Source: an uncultured Clostridia bacterium (GTDB lineage: Bacteria; Bacillota; Clostridia; Christensenellales; Pumilibacteraceae). From it: a stretch of 64,000 bases of DNA. Below are positions 17,892 through 29,289 of this stretch, piece by piece. The notes beneath the pieces were generated by a model. The model had not been told where the DNA came from. It saw nothing but the letters and a program-made list of their open reading frames with translations, and searched no databases. The stretch spans positions 83,345 to 147,344 of the forward strand of contig CANQFK010000001.1 of assembly GCA_947598585.1 (NCBI GenBank), read 5' to 3'. The stretch's first letter is position 1. Every line of letters starts with the position of its first letter. Position numbers and translations under genes: made by a program.

Positions 17892-20800
17892 ATGAAAAAA
17901 ATTTCGAAAATCCTGCTGATATTGGTTATGCTTATGGCGGCTGCATTTACCGCGATAGCTTGTAACAATAGAAGTATCGATTCGATCAACGTTGAAAATG
18001 CGGATCTGCCTATAAAAACCGTATATATTTACGGCGTAGATACGGAATTTCAACCTTTCGGCGGTAGTTTGACTGTTCATTATACCAATGGCGATACGGA
18101 ATCCGTTTCGCTCGAAGACAGCAGAGTAACTTGCAGCGGCTTCGATCCCGAGAAAATAGGTAATCAGACAATTACCGTTACTTTCAACGGCAAGACCTGC
18201 GAATTTCCCGTAAGAATGGTTCAGAGAATCGCGGCAAGCAGCGGAGTTGTTACAAATTACTTCATTGGCGAAAAGTTCGATAGATCAGGCTCGTTGGTCC
18301 TTACAAGAGATGATCTGTCCACTCAGACGATCTCCTTTGAGGATCCCGGCGTCAATGTATCGGGCATCGAAGATTTCAGCGCTACCGAAGGCAGAAAAGA
18401 GATAAAGATATCTTACGAAAGCTATTCGGATACATTGGTAGTCAATGTTTATCAGGCGGGGACCGTCACTGCAACGTACGGAAACACCCGTTATGATTCG
18501 CATGAGCACCAACTCAATTTGAGCCAGGCTGTCCTTCATGTCGCTACCGCGGACGGAAACATAAAGAAAGACGTTCCGCTCACCGAAGAGATCCTTAGTG
18601 ATAGCGGCGTAAACGACGTGCAAATATTCGACGAGGCTCGCGAGGAACTTTTACAGAGGATCGTTTCCAAGGATTTACAGGGAAATGATTTGTCCGAAGA
18701 GTTCACTACCAGAACTATAAACTACAAATATGCAGGTAAAGATCTTCATTTCGATATTTCCGTATATTTGAGCCGTCAATCTTACATAATGTACTTTGCC
18801 GACAAATACGCAGGTATTGATTACAGAGGCGTAGAGGAAGAGAACGAGGACGGCGAAATGGAGCAGGTCATCAAGTTGACGGAAGACCAAAATAATTACG
18901 ATAAAGTTACTTCCGTAGCTCAGATGTATTTCGATCTTTCCGATGATCAAAAGGCGGGAGTGGAGGAAGCAAAGAGAGATGACCTCGTTAAACTTGCCGC
19001 ATATCATTGGTATCATAGATGGGTCGAGATCGTTACCACGGGTAAGCTCGGCGAAACGTTCAACCTGACTTACGATCCGTATTCGTATGACGCATACCTT
19101 ACTTTGAACGCGGGCTCGTCATATGATTTGGCTGTGGAAACGCTTGCATACCTTAGAGAAGAAGATACGCTTAAAGACCTCAACGCTGTCAACAACGCAT
19201 TGTGGCAAGTTCTCGGCAACGACGAACTCAGCAATCTCGTTGTATACCAATACGATGTAGATAGGGACGGCGACGGTGAGCTTGACGTCGAAACATTGTC
19301 GAGCTTCCTCTTCCTTGCTATTCCTCAATCGGATGTCGATTTGCTTATTACCCAGCTTGACAAAGCGATAAAACTTTACGATATCCTCGATGGCGTAACT
19401 TTGGACGAGATTTCCGAAGTGCCGGGCAACCCCAATGTTCCCCAAGAAACAAAGGACAAGATCAAGGCAGCATATGCAGAGATAATCGATACGACGAGTC
19501 CGTTCTTCTCCAACAGAAATCACTATGCTTTGATCAAACTTTGGAATGAAGACTTCTTCGATATCATGTATCAATATTATTGGAACATCACTCGCGATCA
19601 TAATCTTGACGGAACACAGGCTTCTACCGACGCCTGGACCGCGCTCGTATATCTTGCGGCTTATTCGATCTTGCCGTCGGATGACCTCGAAAACTTTTAC
19701 AGCACCGCAGTTACCTTGCTCCAATACATGCAAACGGATCTTTACGACGCTACTCCCATATATTACTATTACAATTTGATGATGGATTATTATGGCAAGC
19801 TCGAAGATCTTCCCGAGGGATTATACAAAAATCTTTATGAAGAGATAGGTTATAACTTCCCGATCATATACGACTCATTCGGACTTGTTCCTATCGATCT
19901 TGCTTTGGATCAGATCGAAACATATCTTATCCAATATCGCGGCGCTTCCAAAGAGATCCCCGAAGTACAAGAATATATCAACTTCTATGTAGATATGTAT
20001 GCTCATTCGATGGAAAACGGCTATTATGAGAAGTACAATGAGGAAACCGACAAGATAGAATTTACCGAGAATTTCACAAAGGATATGGATAAACTTATCG
20101 GTGACTACTTCAAGTTGTCGCCGGCAGATCAGACCATTTTCATGAATGCCGTTTCCTACCTTTACGGTCAGGGCGTAAGATTCTTCGATCTTAAATCGTA
20201 TTCCAGCGCAGACGGCGCGATAACCTCTTTCACGGGATTTATTGCTTCTTACTATAACAATATCCTCGGTGAAGACGCTTTGCAGGCATGCGACGATCTG
20301 TTCTTCGCTTACGAGTATTATCTCCACAGGAACGATGATGGCGAAGCTAAGAATAATTTCTTCACATATTATTACTTGGGTCAAGATGAGTATGAGGCGC
20401 TCGAAAGCGATGAGCAGAATAAGATAAAAGTCGTTTATGACGCTTTGACCAAAGTATATGATTTGTATGACGATAACGAAGAAGTCAAAGAGATCCCCTT
20501 ATCGACGATAGGTGATGATGAATGGGAAGAGAGAATGGCAAACCTTGCCAAAGCGGTAGATAATTTCTATTTTGCATTCCTTAATTACAGCGGAACCAAT
20601 ACCCTTATTCAAATGCCTTTGATCTGCTCGTTTATCAACGCTAAGAAGGTATACGATGAATTTGTCGAAGAATTGAATAAGGTTCAGGACGCTGAGCTCA
20701 AAGCTCGTATACTTAATTGCTATAACTACGGCGAATACGTTGTTCTTTCCGTTCCCAAGGGAGATGGTACAGGCGGCGTAGAAGAAGCTAAAAACAATGT

Positions 20801-21509
20801 CGAAACCATATTCAAGACGACTTGGAACGATTATTGCTTCTATGAGTTGAATACTCAATTCGATTTCAGCGGTACCAACGTATCCGTTCGCGCGCTTTTG
20901 GATGACGATATCAACCCGGGCGTAAGAGCTATGTTTGCGGAAGTTGCCGACATCATCGTTCAAGCGCAGAACTTGCTTTATGATGATAATTGGGATATAA
21001 AGTTTACAGACAAAGACGGTGAAGCGTTCAGGAAATTCCTTGCGGCTCCTTCGAATGGCGGTTACACATACGATCAAAAATCCGTTATGTACATGATCGA
21101 TTCCGCAGCAGGACAAACGACAATGCCGTTGTTCACGATAAGCATGCTTTTGTATTACAATTCGCAGTTTGCAGATGTAGCAGGCGCGACCGAGGCGGAA
21201 ATACAAGCGTTCACTTCGGCAATAAGCAATTATATCATATTGGTAGAAAGCTATGTCGATTACAGAATGTTGTATGAGTACGATCCGGAGGTTTTGGCTC
21301 AATTCGACGCTCAGAATCAGTTGGCATTCCAGGCTGCTCTCAACGAAATGGCTCAGGGCTATGACGACGCAAAATCTACGTTCAATACTTCATATAATGC
21401 TTTGACGGGTAAAGCCAAGGAGGAATTCGATAAGATCGCAACAAATGCGGATATCGAATATTTCAAGACGAGTCCCGATAAGGCTCCCGACAAATCGACC
21501 GCAGACTAA
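17892..21509 (+). CDS. Giant lipoprotein with N-terminal Ig-like repeats and unknown helical body
   Basis: A 1205-residue predicted lipoprotein with lipobox AIAC and lipid cysteine C24. Residues ~40-105, ~110-185 and ~190-295 look like Ig-like (Big_3) modules; the first contains FGGSLTVHYTNGD and ends NQTITVTFNGKT. The remaining ~900 residues are acidic, rich in Tyr/Asp/Leu and predicted mainly helical, with no family I recognise. There is no LPXTG, no C-terminal membrane segment and no obvious catalytic motif. ATG follows AAAAAAGGAAGG. It lies 71 bases after the LRR lipoprotein and ends in a terminator, so it is the last gene of the locus. Likely roles are substrate capture or a scaffold at the cell surface. 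Confidence 0.75.
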   Translation: MKKISKILLILVMLMAAAFTAIACNNRSIDSINVENADLPIKTVYIYGVDTEFQPFGGSLTVHYTNGDTESVSLEDSRVTCSGFDPEKIGNQTITVTFNGKTCEFPVRMVQRIAASSGVVTNYFIGEKFDRSGSLVLTRDDLSTQTISFEDPGVNVSGIEDFSATEGRKEIKISYESYSDTLVVNVYQAGTVTATYGNTRYDSHEHQLNLSQAVLHVATADGNIKKDVPLTEEILSDSGVNDVQIFDEAREELLQRIVSKDLQGNDLSEEFTTRTINYKYAGKDLHFDISVYLSRQSYIMYFADKYAGIDYRGVEEENEDGEMEQVIKLTEDQNNYDKVTSVAQMYFDLSDDQKAGVEEAKRDDLVKLAAYHWYHRWVEIVTTGKLGETFNLTYDPYSYDAYLTLNAGSSYDLAVETLAYLREEDTLKDLNAVNNALWQVLGNDELSNLVVYQYDVDRDGDGELDVETLSSFLFLAIPQSDVDLLITQLDKAIKLYDILDGVTLDEISEVPGNPNVPQETKDKIKAAYAEIIDTTSPFFSNRNHYALIKLWNEDFFDIMYQYYWNITRDHNLDGTQASTDAWTALVYLAAYSILPSDDLENFYSTAVTLLQYMQTDLYDATPIYYYYNLMMDYYGKLEDLPEGLYKNLYEEIGYNFPIIYDSFGLVPIDLALDQIETYLIQYRGASKEIPEVQEYINFYVDMYAHSMENGYYEKYNEETDKIEFTENFTKDMDKLIGDYFKLSPADQTIFMNAVSYLYGQGVRFFDLKSYSSADGAITSFTGFIASYYNNILGEDALQACDDLFFAYEYYLHRNDDGEAKNNFFTYYYLGQDEYEALESDEQNKIKVVYDALTKVYDLYDDNEEVKEIPLSTIGDDEWEERMANLAKAVDNFYFAFLNYSGTNTLIQMPLICSFINAKKVYDEFVEELNKVQDAELKARILNCYNYGEYVVLSVPKGDGTGGVEEAKNNVETIFKTTWNDYCFYELNTQFDFSGTNVSVRALLDDDINPGVRAMFAEVADIIVQAQNLLYDDNWDIKFTDKDGEAFRKFLAAPSNGGYTYDQKSVMYMIDSAAGQTTMPLFTISMLLYYNSQFADVAGATEAEIQAFTSAISNYIILVESYVDYRMLYEYDPEVLAQFDAQNQLAFQAALNEMAQGYDDAKSTFNTSYNALTGKAKEEFDKIATNADIEYFKTSPDKAPDKSTAD

Positions 21510-21539
21510 GAAAATATCGTTCTTAACCGAATGATCAAC

Positions 21540-21577
21540 AAAAAAACAGGCTTCTTTTTGAGGTCTGTTTTTGTTTT
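21540..21577 (+). terminator. Rho-independent terminator ending the MoxR/VWA/lipoprotein locus
   Basis: ACAGGCT pairs with GGTCTGT (two G-U pairs), loop TCTTTTTGA, then TTTTTGTTTT. Confidence 0.75.
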
Positions 21578-21698
21578 ATCGAGCGATTTTTCGTTATTTT
21601 TATAAACCCGCTTTATTCATTCTATTTTTGTCGAAAAAGAACTGCTTTTGTTTGATAAAATCGAATTTTACCTCTATGCCGCCACCGTTTTGGATATA

Positions 21699-21707
21699 TG
21701 CTATAAT
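21699..21707 (+). promoter_or_regulatory. Extended -10 promoter for small unknown gene
   Basis: TGCTATAAT at 21699-21707 with no good -35. The start point would be around 21714, only about 12 bases before the ATG and right at the ribosome binding site GGAGG (21716-21720). Confidence 0.5.
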
Positions 21708-21726
21708 CTGAGCATGGAGGTGCATT

Positions 21727-22137
21727 ATGACAAAAAAATCAATGAACGAATTAAAAAAGCGCGCTTTGCTCGCAAAACAACGCATGAAAATGGGTTATTG
21801 GGAGCAGATGATGAAAGATCGGGACAAGATGATGGGCGAGGTAGGCTCTACATTCGAGGCTCAAAAGCGCGTCAGCGACTATCAACGCGAAAAATACAAT
21901 AGGGAGTTCAACATTACCGTAAGCAAGACGGCTCAGGACGAAAAGCTCTACTCAAAGGTGTGCGATATCCTCGAATCGGATGAGATAGTGCTCAATCCGA
22001 TCGCTCGCCTTATTGATAACGAGGAATACGACAATATGGACAACGAGGCGAAACAGCGATATATCCTGGAACTTTCAAAGAAATTCCGCGAACTCAAAGA
22101 AAGATATTATAGGGAACAAATCAGCAAGTCTTCCTGA
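21727..22137 (+). CDS. Small charged helical protein of unknown function
   Basis: 136 residues, not recognised. It is very rich in Lys, Glu, Arg and Met, with a basic N-terminus (MTKKSMNELKKR), a Met-rich stretch around residues 20-36 and a C-terminal amphipathic helix, so a coiled-coil or nucleic-acid-binding protein is plausible. There is no signal peptide, membrane segment or cysteine pattern (a single Cys). The gene is well supported by GGAGG 6 bases before ATG and its own extended -10. It sits alone between a terminator and the pcrA promoter, so context gives no function. Confidence 0.6.
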   Translation: MTKKSMNELKKRALLAKQRMKMGYWEQMMKDRDKMMGEVGSTFEAQKRVSDYQREKYNREFNITVSKTAQDEKLYSKVCDILESDEIVLNPIARLIDNEEYDNMDNEAKQRYILELSKKFRELKERYYREQISKSS

Positions 22138-22153
22138 ATGGCGGTCACTTTTC

Positions 22154-22182
22154 TTGACTATTGCGCGTTTTTCGAGTATAAT
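22154..22182 (+). promoter_or_regulatory. Strong sigma-A promoter for pcrA-ligA
   Basis: TTGACT at 22154-22159, 17-base spacer, perfect TATAAT at 22177-22182, about 26 bases before the pcrA start codon. Confidence 0.85.
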
Positions 22183-22207
22183 ATTTCGGGAAAACACGGA
22201 GAAAACA

Positions 22208-24406
22208 ATGGATTATAATCTCAGTACGCTCAACAAGGAACAACTCGGACCTGTTATGGACACCGAGGGCGCTATTTTGGTCACGGCAGGTGCGGGCAGC
22301 GGCAAAACGCGCTTACTCACGCACAGGATAGCTTATCTCATAACGGAAAAGGGTGTATCTCCCTACAATATCCTCGCTATTACCTTTACAAATAAGGCGG
22401 CGGGAGAAATGGCGAACAGATTGTACGAAATGACGCCCGACGGCAAATACGTTTGGGTGTCTACGTTTCACTCAATGTGCGCCCGAATGTTACGAAGATA
22501 CGCAGGACTTTTGGGATATACTCAGTCGTTTTCGATTTATGCCGAAGCCGAAAGGGACAAGTTGATCTCCGCGATCGTCGCCGAAAGAGCGAACGAAAAC
22601 GACGATGACGATTTGAAGAAAAAGGCGATCTATCATATTTCCAATGCCAAGGCGCTCGGGCTCGATCCCGACGAATATTTGCGGGATTTTACATATGTTG
22701 GCGATATCGAAAAAATTTGCGAGATCTACGCCGAATATGACAAAAGCCTTAAACAAAACAATGCCATGGATTTTGACGATCTGCTCATAAATACAAAAAA
22801 ATTATTGTCCGATTTCAGCGAAGCCGCCGAGTATTATCGCGAAAAGTTCCATTATATCCATGTTGACGAATTTCAGGATACAAATACCATTCAATATGAT
22901 CTTATAAAATTGCTCGCAGCCAAATATCGCAACGTTTGCGCGGTAGGCGACGAGGACCAGTGTATTTACGGCTGGCGCGGCGCGAATATCGATAATATCA
23001 AAAACTTTATAAACGACTTCAATTGTAAAGTTTACAAACTCGAACAAAATTATCGTTCGACTCAAAAGATCCTCGAACTTGCAAACACTCTTATTTCCAA
23101 CAATACTTCGCGTATCGAAAAGAAACTTTGGACGCAAAACGGCGAGGGCATCAACATCGGATATTTTGTGGCTAACGGCGACGGAGATGAGGCGGATTTC
23201 GTTGTACAGACCATTTATGCTTTGGCTGACAAAGGATACAAGTTATCCGATTTTGCCGTTCTGATGCGTATAAACGCCCTTACGCGACCATTCGAGCAAA
23301 GGTTTATGCAGTACGGGATAGCGCACAAGATATACGGTGGCTTTAAATTCTACGACCGAAAGGAAATAAAGGATCTGCTTGCGTATTTCAGGATAGCGTC
23401 CAACCATTATGACAATGAAGCTATTACCCGTGTGATAAATTTTCCGCGCCGAGGTATTGGCGCAAGTTCGGTCGCTACGTTGATCAAACTTGCTTCCGAC
23501 ACGAACAGATCCCTTTACGACGTTATATTGAACATAAGGAACGAAAACGTATCCAACGCGTTAAAGGTCAAAACAGAGCCTTTCGCGACCGTTTTGGAGT
23601 GCTTGGACGAGCAAAAGGACAAGATAGAATTGAGCGAGTTGATGCGCTATCTTATCCTCATGCTCGATCTCAAAACCGTCTATAAGGAAGACAACGAGGA
23701 AAACGCCAATCGAAAAGCCAATATAGGCGAATTGATGAATTCCATAAAAGAATATACTTCCAGTAATCCGAGCGCAACGCTCGAAGATTATATGCAAACC
23801 GTTACTCTTTGGACGGATCTCGACGACGCTCCCTCCGCGGATTGCGTAAATATCGCTACCGTTCACAGCGCCAAGGGACTTGAATTTAAGGTCGTCTTTA
23901 TTGTCGGTATGGAAGAGGGGATCTTTCCCATAAGTCGCGCGGAAACCAAGGCGGAGATCGAGGAGGAACGAAGGCTTTTTTATGTGGCTATAACTCGCGC
24001 CAAGGAGAGGTTGTATATCACGCGCACCCGATCGAGGTACCTGTACGGCAAAGTTAAGGACAGCATTCCCTCCGCTTTTCTGTCCGAGGTAGGGTTGGAA
24101 CGTAAGGTAAAAAGAGAGTTCGAGTATAAAAGCAATTTCGACGGGCTTTATAACGATGATTCGAGCTTTGACGCGCGCCCGACGCGCAAAACGGAATATG
24201 TTCGGACAGACAATCGCGCCGTAAAGCGGAACTCGGATACGACGGGATTTGCTGTCGGACAAGTAGTAAGACACAAAAAATTCGGTTTGGGAAAGATCGT
24301 TTCTCTCGAAGGAAGCGGAATTTCGCTCAGCGCCGTTATAGATTTCGACGGCTATGGAAAAATGAATATTGCAGTGGCTTATGCGCCCATCACCGTGGAG
24401 GAGTAA
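22208..24406 (+). CDS. pcrA: UvrD/PcrA-type ATP-dependent DNA helicase
   Basis: A 732-residue superfamily 1A helicase that unwinds DNA 3' to 5' in repair and in clearing proteins from DNA. Motifs: Q-motif LNKEQLGPV, Walker A GAGSGKT (28-34), motif Ia ITFTNKAAGEM, motif II VDEFQDTN, motif III GDEDQCIYGWRGA, motif IV LEQNYRST, motif V VHSAKGLEF, motif VI YVAITRAKERL. The C-terminal ~60 residues contain the PcrA-type Tudor-like domain (VGQVVRHKKFGLGKIVSLEG). ATG 22208 is 26 bases after a strong promoter; the longer frame from 22013 overlaps the preceding gene and is not used. ligA starts immediately after its stop codon, the usual pcrA-ligA pair. Confidence 0.96.
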   Translation: MDYNLSTLNKEQLGPVMDTEGAILVTAGAGSGKTRLLTHRIAYLITEKGVSPYNILAITFTNKAAGEMANRLYEMTPDGKYVWVSTFHSMCARMLRRYAGLLGYTQSFSIYAEAERDKLISAIVAERANENDDDDLKKKAIYHISNAKALGLDPDEYLRDFTYVGDIEKICEIYAEYDKSLKQNNAMDFDDLLINTKKLLSDFSEAAEYYREKFHYIHVDEFQDTNTIQYDLIKLLAAKYRNVCAVGDEDQCIYGWRGANIDNIKNFINDFNCKVYKLEQNYRSTQKILELANTLISNNTSRIEKKLWTQNGEGINIGYFVANGDGDEADFVVQTIYALADKGYKLSDFAVLMRINALTRPFEQRFMQYGIAHKIYGGFKFYDRKEIKDLLAYFRIASNHYDNEAITRVINFPRRGIGASSVATLIKLASDTNRSLYDVILNIRNENVSNALKVKTEPFATVLECLDEQKDKIELSELMRYLILMLDLKTVYKEDNEENANRKANIGELMNSIKEYTSSNPSATLEDYMQTVTLWTDLDDAPSADCVNIATVHSAKGLEFKVVFIVGMEEGIFPISRAETKAEIEEERRLFYVAITRAKERLYITRTRSRYLYGKVKDSIPSAFLSEVGLERKVKREFEYKSNFDGLYNDDSSFDARPTRKTEYVRTDNRAVKRNSDTTGFAVGQVVRHKKFGLGKIVSLEGSGISLSAVIDFDGYGKMNIAVAYAPITVEE

Positions 24407-26363
<1,957 letters not shown>

Positions 26364-26414
26364 GTATTCGGTAAATTCCGCTTGCATACAGCAAGCATTT
26401 TGTGAGGTACTGAT

Positions 26415-27284
26415 TTGAAAAGCATGACCGGTTACGGTAAGGGGATCTCGGTCCGCGACAACAAAACTCTGACCGTCGAACTCAAAGCCGTAAACAACAG
26501 ATTTCTGGAAATAAATGCGCGACTTCCCAAATATCTCGTCGCAGGCGAGGGGATCGTTCGTCAAACCATTTCTTCGGTCGTAAGGCGCGGCACGATCGAC
26601 TTTTATTTCGATTACAAGGATCTCGGATCGGATAAGACGCTGTGCATAGATTATGAGTTGGCGGCAAAGTACAAGGAGGCCGCCGATGAGATCGCCGCTC
26701 GCCTCAATGTCAAAAACGAACTTTCAACGACGGACATGATGAAGTTCGGTGATGTGGTGACCGTCGTTTCCGAAACGAATACCGAACTCATTTGCGAAAT
26801 GTTGCAGGAGGCGACAAAACAAGCGGTCGACGCCCTAAACGAAATGCGCATAAAAGAGGGCGAAAGCGTTTATCGCGATTTCGTTGTTTTGATAAACAAT
26901 ATAAAGGAGCATTTGGAATTTATCAAAGGACGCGCTCCCGTCGTTGTGACCGAATATCGCGAAAAACTCAAAAAGCGCATAGAAGAATATTTGGGAGAGA
27001 TCGAACCCGACGAGGCAAGGATAGTAAACGAAGTCGCTTTCTTTGCGGACAAAGCGGATATCAACGAGGAAATAAGCCGTCTTGGTTCGCATATAGGGCA
27101 ATTCATTGCCGCATTGGAACTTTCCGATGAGGTGGGACGCAAACTCGACTTCATATCTCAGGAAATGAACCGCGAGATCAATACCATGGGCAGCAAGTCT
27201 AACGATATCGAGATCACCAACAGAGTGGTGGCTATGAAAAACGAACTCGAAAAAATCAAAGAACAGATAAGGAACGTAGAATAA
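26415..27284 (+). CDS. yicC: YicC family endoribonuclease-like protein
   Basis: A 289-residue YicC/YloC protein. The start KSMTGYGKG, the LKAVNNRFLEINARLP segment and the C-terminal DUF1732 end (LDFISQEMNREINTMGSKSND) are diagnostic. E. coli YicC is reported as an RNase acting on small RNAs; the clostridial role is less studied. The start is TTG at 26415, which gives the conserved N-terminus MKSMTG and follows GAGGT. In Bacilli and many Clostridia remA lies between yicC and gmk. Here yicC and gmk overlap by one base, so remA is absent from this position. Confidence 0.93.
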   Translation: MKSMTGYGKGISVRDNKTLTVELKAVNNRFLEINARLPKYLVAGEGIVRQTISSVVRRGTIDFYFDYKDLGSDKTLCIDYELAAKYKEAADEIAARLNVKNELSTTDMMKFGDVVTVVSETNTELICEMLQEATKQAVDALNEMRIKEGESVYRDFVVLINNIKEHLEFIKGRAPVVVTEYREKLKKRIEEYLGEIEPDEARIVNEVAFFADKADINEEISRLGSHIGQFIAALELSDEVGRKLDFISQEMNREINTMGSKSNDIEITNRVVAMKNELEKIKEQIRNVE

Positions 27285-27886
27285 TGGCGGGGTTGTTGGT
27301 AGTAATTTCGGGACCGTCGGGCGCAGGCAAAGGCACCATATATAATTCGATATTGCAACGCATGCCCGAGATCGTCAAGTCCGTTTCGGTCACGACGCGC
27401 GAGCCGCGAGGCAACGAAAAGGACGGCGTGGAATATTTTTTCAGAAGTGAAGAGCAGTTTGACAAAATGATCGAATCGGACGGATTTTTGGAATATGCGA
27501 ACGTCTTTGAACATCGTTACGGCACGCCGAAAAAACACGTCCTCGATATGATAGAAGCGGGCAAGACGGTCATGCTCGAAATAGACGTTAAAGGCGCGGC
27601 GCAGATAAAAAGCAAATTTCCGTCTTGCGTAACGGTATTCATCATGCCGCCGACATTCGCAGAGTTGGAAAAGAGATTGCGCGATCGCGCTACCGACAAA
27701 GAGGATAGCATAGTAATAAGGCTCTCCGAAGCGAAAACCGAACTTTCGCGGTATAAAATGTTCGATTATTTTATTACAAACGACGAGCTAAGCGACGCGA
27801 TCGATTGCGCAGTCAGTATTATAAAAGCCGAAAGGATAAAAACGGCAAGAAACGAGAATAAAATATTAAAATTATTGAATGAATAA
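27284..27886 (+). CDS. gmk: Guanylate kinase
   Basis: A 200-residue kinase converting GMP and ATP to GDP and ADP. P-loop GPSGAGKG lies near residues 10-17, the GMP-binding stretch SVTTREPRGNEKDGVEYFF follows, then LEIDVKGA and the lid region RLRDRATDKED. Normal length. It overlaps yicC by one base (TAATG) and is followed after 17 bases by rpoZ, the standard order. The late arginine-rich helix is shortened but complete. Confidence 0.96.
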   Translation: MAGLLVVISGPSGAGKGTIYNSILQRMPEIVKSVSVTTREPRGNEKDGVEYFFRSEEQFDKMIESDGFLEYANVFEHRYGTPKKHVLDMIEAGKTVMLEIDVKGAAQIKSKFPSCVTVFIMPPTFAELEKRLRDRATDKEDSIVIRLSEAKTELSRYKMFDYFITNDELSDAIDCAVSIIKAERIKTARNENKILKLLNE

Positions 27887-27903
27887 AAGGAGTGTAAATA
27901 TAT

Positions 27904-28101
27904 ATGTTGATCGATCCACCTATTGACAAATTGATATCCAAAGTCGGTTGCAAATACGCTTTGGTGTGCCTTGTTGCACAGAGAGCAAGATATCTCGAAG
28001 ACAAAAAAGCAGACCTTTTGGAGCAGTGCAACGCCAACTCCATTTCATATGCTTCCAAGGAAGTTTATGAAGACAAGGTCAAACTTGCTTATGAGGACTG
28101 A
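27904..28101 (+). CDS. rpoZ: DNA-directed RNA polymerase omega subunit
   Basis: A 65-residue omega subunit that helps assemble RNA polymerase by holding the beta-prime subunit. It starts MLIDPPIDKLISKVGCKYALV, the Firmicutes-type N-terminus, with the conserved YALVCLVAQRARYL helix. Length is typical for clostridial omega (60-75). AAAGGAG precedes ATG by about 10 bases. It sits between gmk and coaBC as expected, with only 3 bases before the next start. Confidence 0.93.
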   Translation: MLIDPPIDKLISKVGCKYALVCLVAQRARYLEDKKADLLEQCNANSISYASKEVYEDKVKLAYED

Positions 28102-28104
28102 TAA

Positions 28105-29289
28105 TTGATATTAAAGGGAAAGACTATCGCAGTTTGCGTGACGGGCGGTATCGCGGCTTATAAGGCTTGCGATATTGTCAGTATGCTCAAAAAAAAGGGA
28201 GCCGAGATTCACGTTGTCATGACGCGAAATGCGACGAACTTTGTTTCGCCGCTCACGTTTGAAACGCTTTCGAACAATAGAGTCGTCATCGAAAATTTCG
28301 ATCCCGACCGTAAATGGGAAGTCGAACATATTTCGCTTGCAAAAAAATGTGATCTTTTTCTTGTCGCGCCCTGTACCGCAAATGTAGTAGGCAAGTTGGC
28401 GGCAGGGATAGCCGATGATTTTTTGACTACAACTCTTATGGCTGCGACATGCCCCGTAGTCATTGCGCCCGCAATGAATGTCAATATGTATGAAAGCGCC
28501 GCGTATAAAAATAATGAAAAGATCCTTTCGGAACGCGGATACAAATTTATCGAGCCCGAATGCGGACTTTTGGCGTGCGGCGACGTGGGCAAGGGCAGAC
28601 TTGCTCAACCCGATGTTATCGTAAAAGAAGTTGTGGACATTTTGTTGCCCAAACACGATCTTTTAGGTAAAACCGTTTTGGTAACTCTCGGTTCCACAAG
28701 GGAAGCGATAGACCCCGTAAGATATATTACCAATTCGAGTAGCGGCAAAATGGGAGCGGCGCTTATAAGGTCGGCAATGAACAGAGGAGCCGATGTTATT
28801 GCTGTCAGCGGCTTTATATCGGTGGAAATTCCGTCGGGGGCTCGAATTATGTCTGTCATAACTACGGACGAAATGTGCGAGGCGGTTCTATCACAGGTCA
28901 AAAATGCCGACTATATCATAATGGCGGCTGCTCCGTCGGATTATAAAGTAAAGAACTTTTCCAAGTCTAAGATCAAATCCAAAGAACTCAGTCTGGAACT
29001 TGAAAAGAATGTCGATATCGCTTCGGAAGTGGGCAAGATCAAGGGCGAAAAAACGCTTGTTATCTTCGCTGCCGAAACGGAAGATCTTGTGGATAATGCA
29101 AAAGCTAAAATGTTGGCAAAAAATGCCGATCTTGTAGTCGCCAACGATGTTACCCGATGCGGCGCGGGCTTTAATGTGGATACAAACATTGTGACATTGA
29201 TTTCGCGCAACGATATCGAAGATTGCGAAAAAATGGACAAATCGTTACTTGCCGAAATAATATTGGACAAAATGCAGAATGTACGCTAA
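28105..29289 (+). CDS. coaBC: Bifunctional phosphopantothenoylcysteine decarboxylase/phosphopantothenate-cysteine ligase
   Basis: A 394-residue fusion enzyme (Dfp) catalysing two steps of coenzyme A synthesis. The N-terminal CoaC flavoprotein half has VTGGIAAYKACD and the PAMNVNMY motif near residue 130. The C-terminal CoaB half has TLGSTREAIDPVRYITNSSSGKMG and AAPSDYKVK, then VVANDV near the end. It starts with TTG 28105 after GAGGA; this start gives the canonical MILKGKTI beginning. It overlaps priA by 11 bases. Confidence 0.96.
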   Translation: MILKGKTIAVCVTGGIAAYKACDIVSMLKKKGAEIHVVMTRNATNFVSPLTFETLSNNRVVIENFDPDRKWEVEHISLAKKCDLFLVAPCTANVVGKLAAGIADDFLTTTLMAATCPVVIAPAMNVNMYESAAYKNNEKILSERGYKFIEPECGLLACGDVGKGRLAQPDVIVKEVVDILLPKHDLLGKTVLVTLGSTREAIDPVRYITNSSSGKMGAALIRSAMNRGADVIAVSGFISVEIPSGARIMSVITTDEMCEAVLSQVKNADYIIMAAAPSDYKVKNFSKSKIKSKELSLELEKNVDIASEVGKIKGEKTLVIFAAETEDLVDNAKAKMLAKNADLVVANDVTRCGAGFNVDTNIVTLISRNDIEDCEKMDKSLLAEIILDKMQNVR

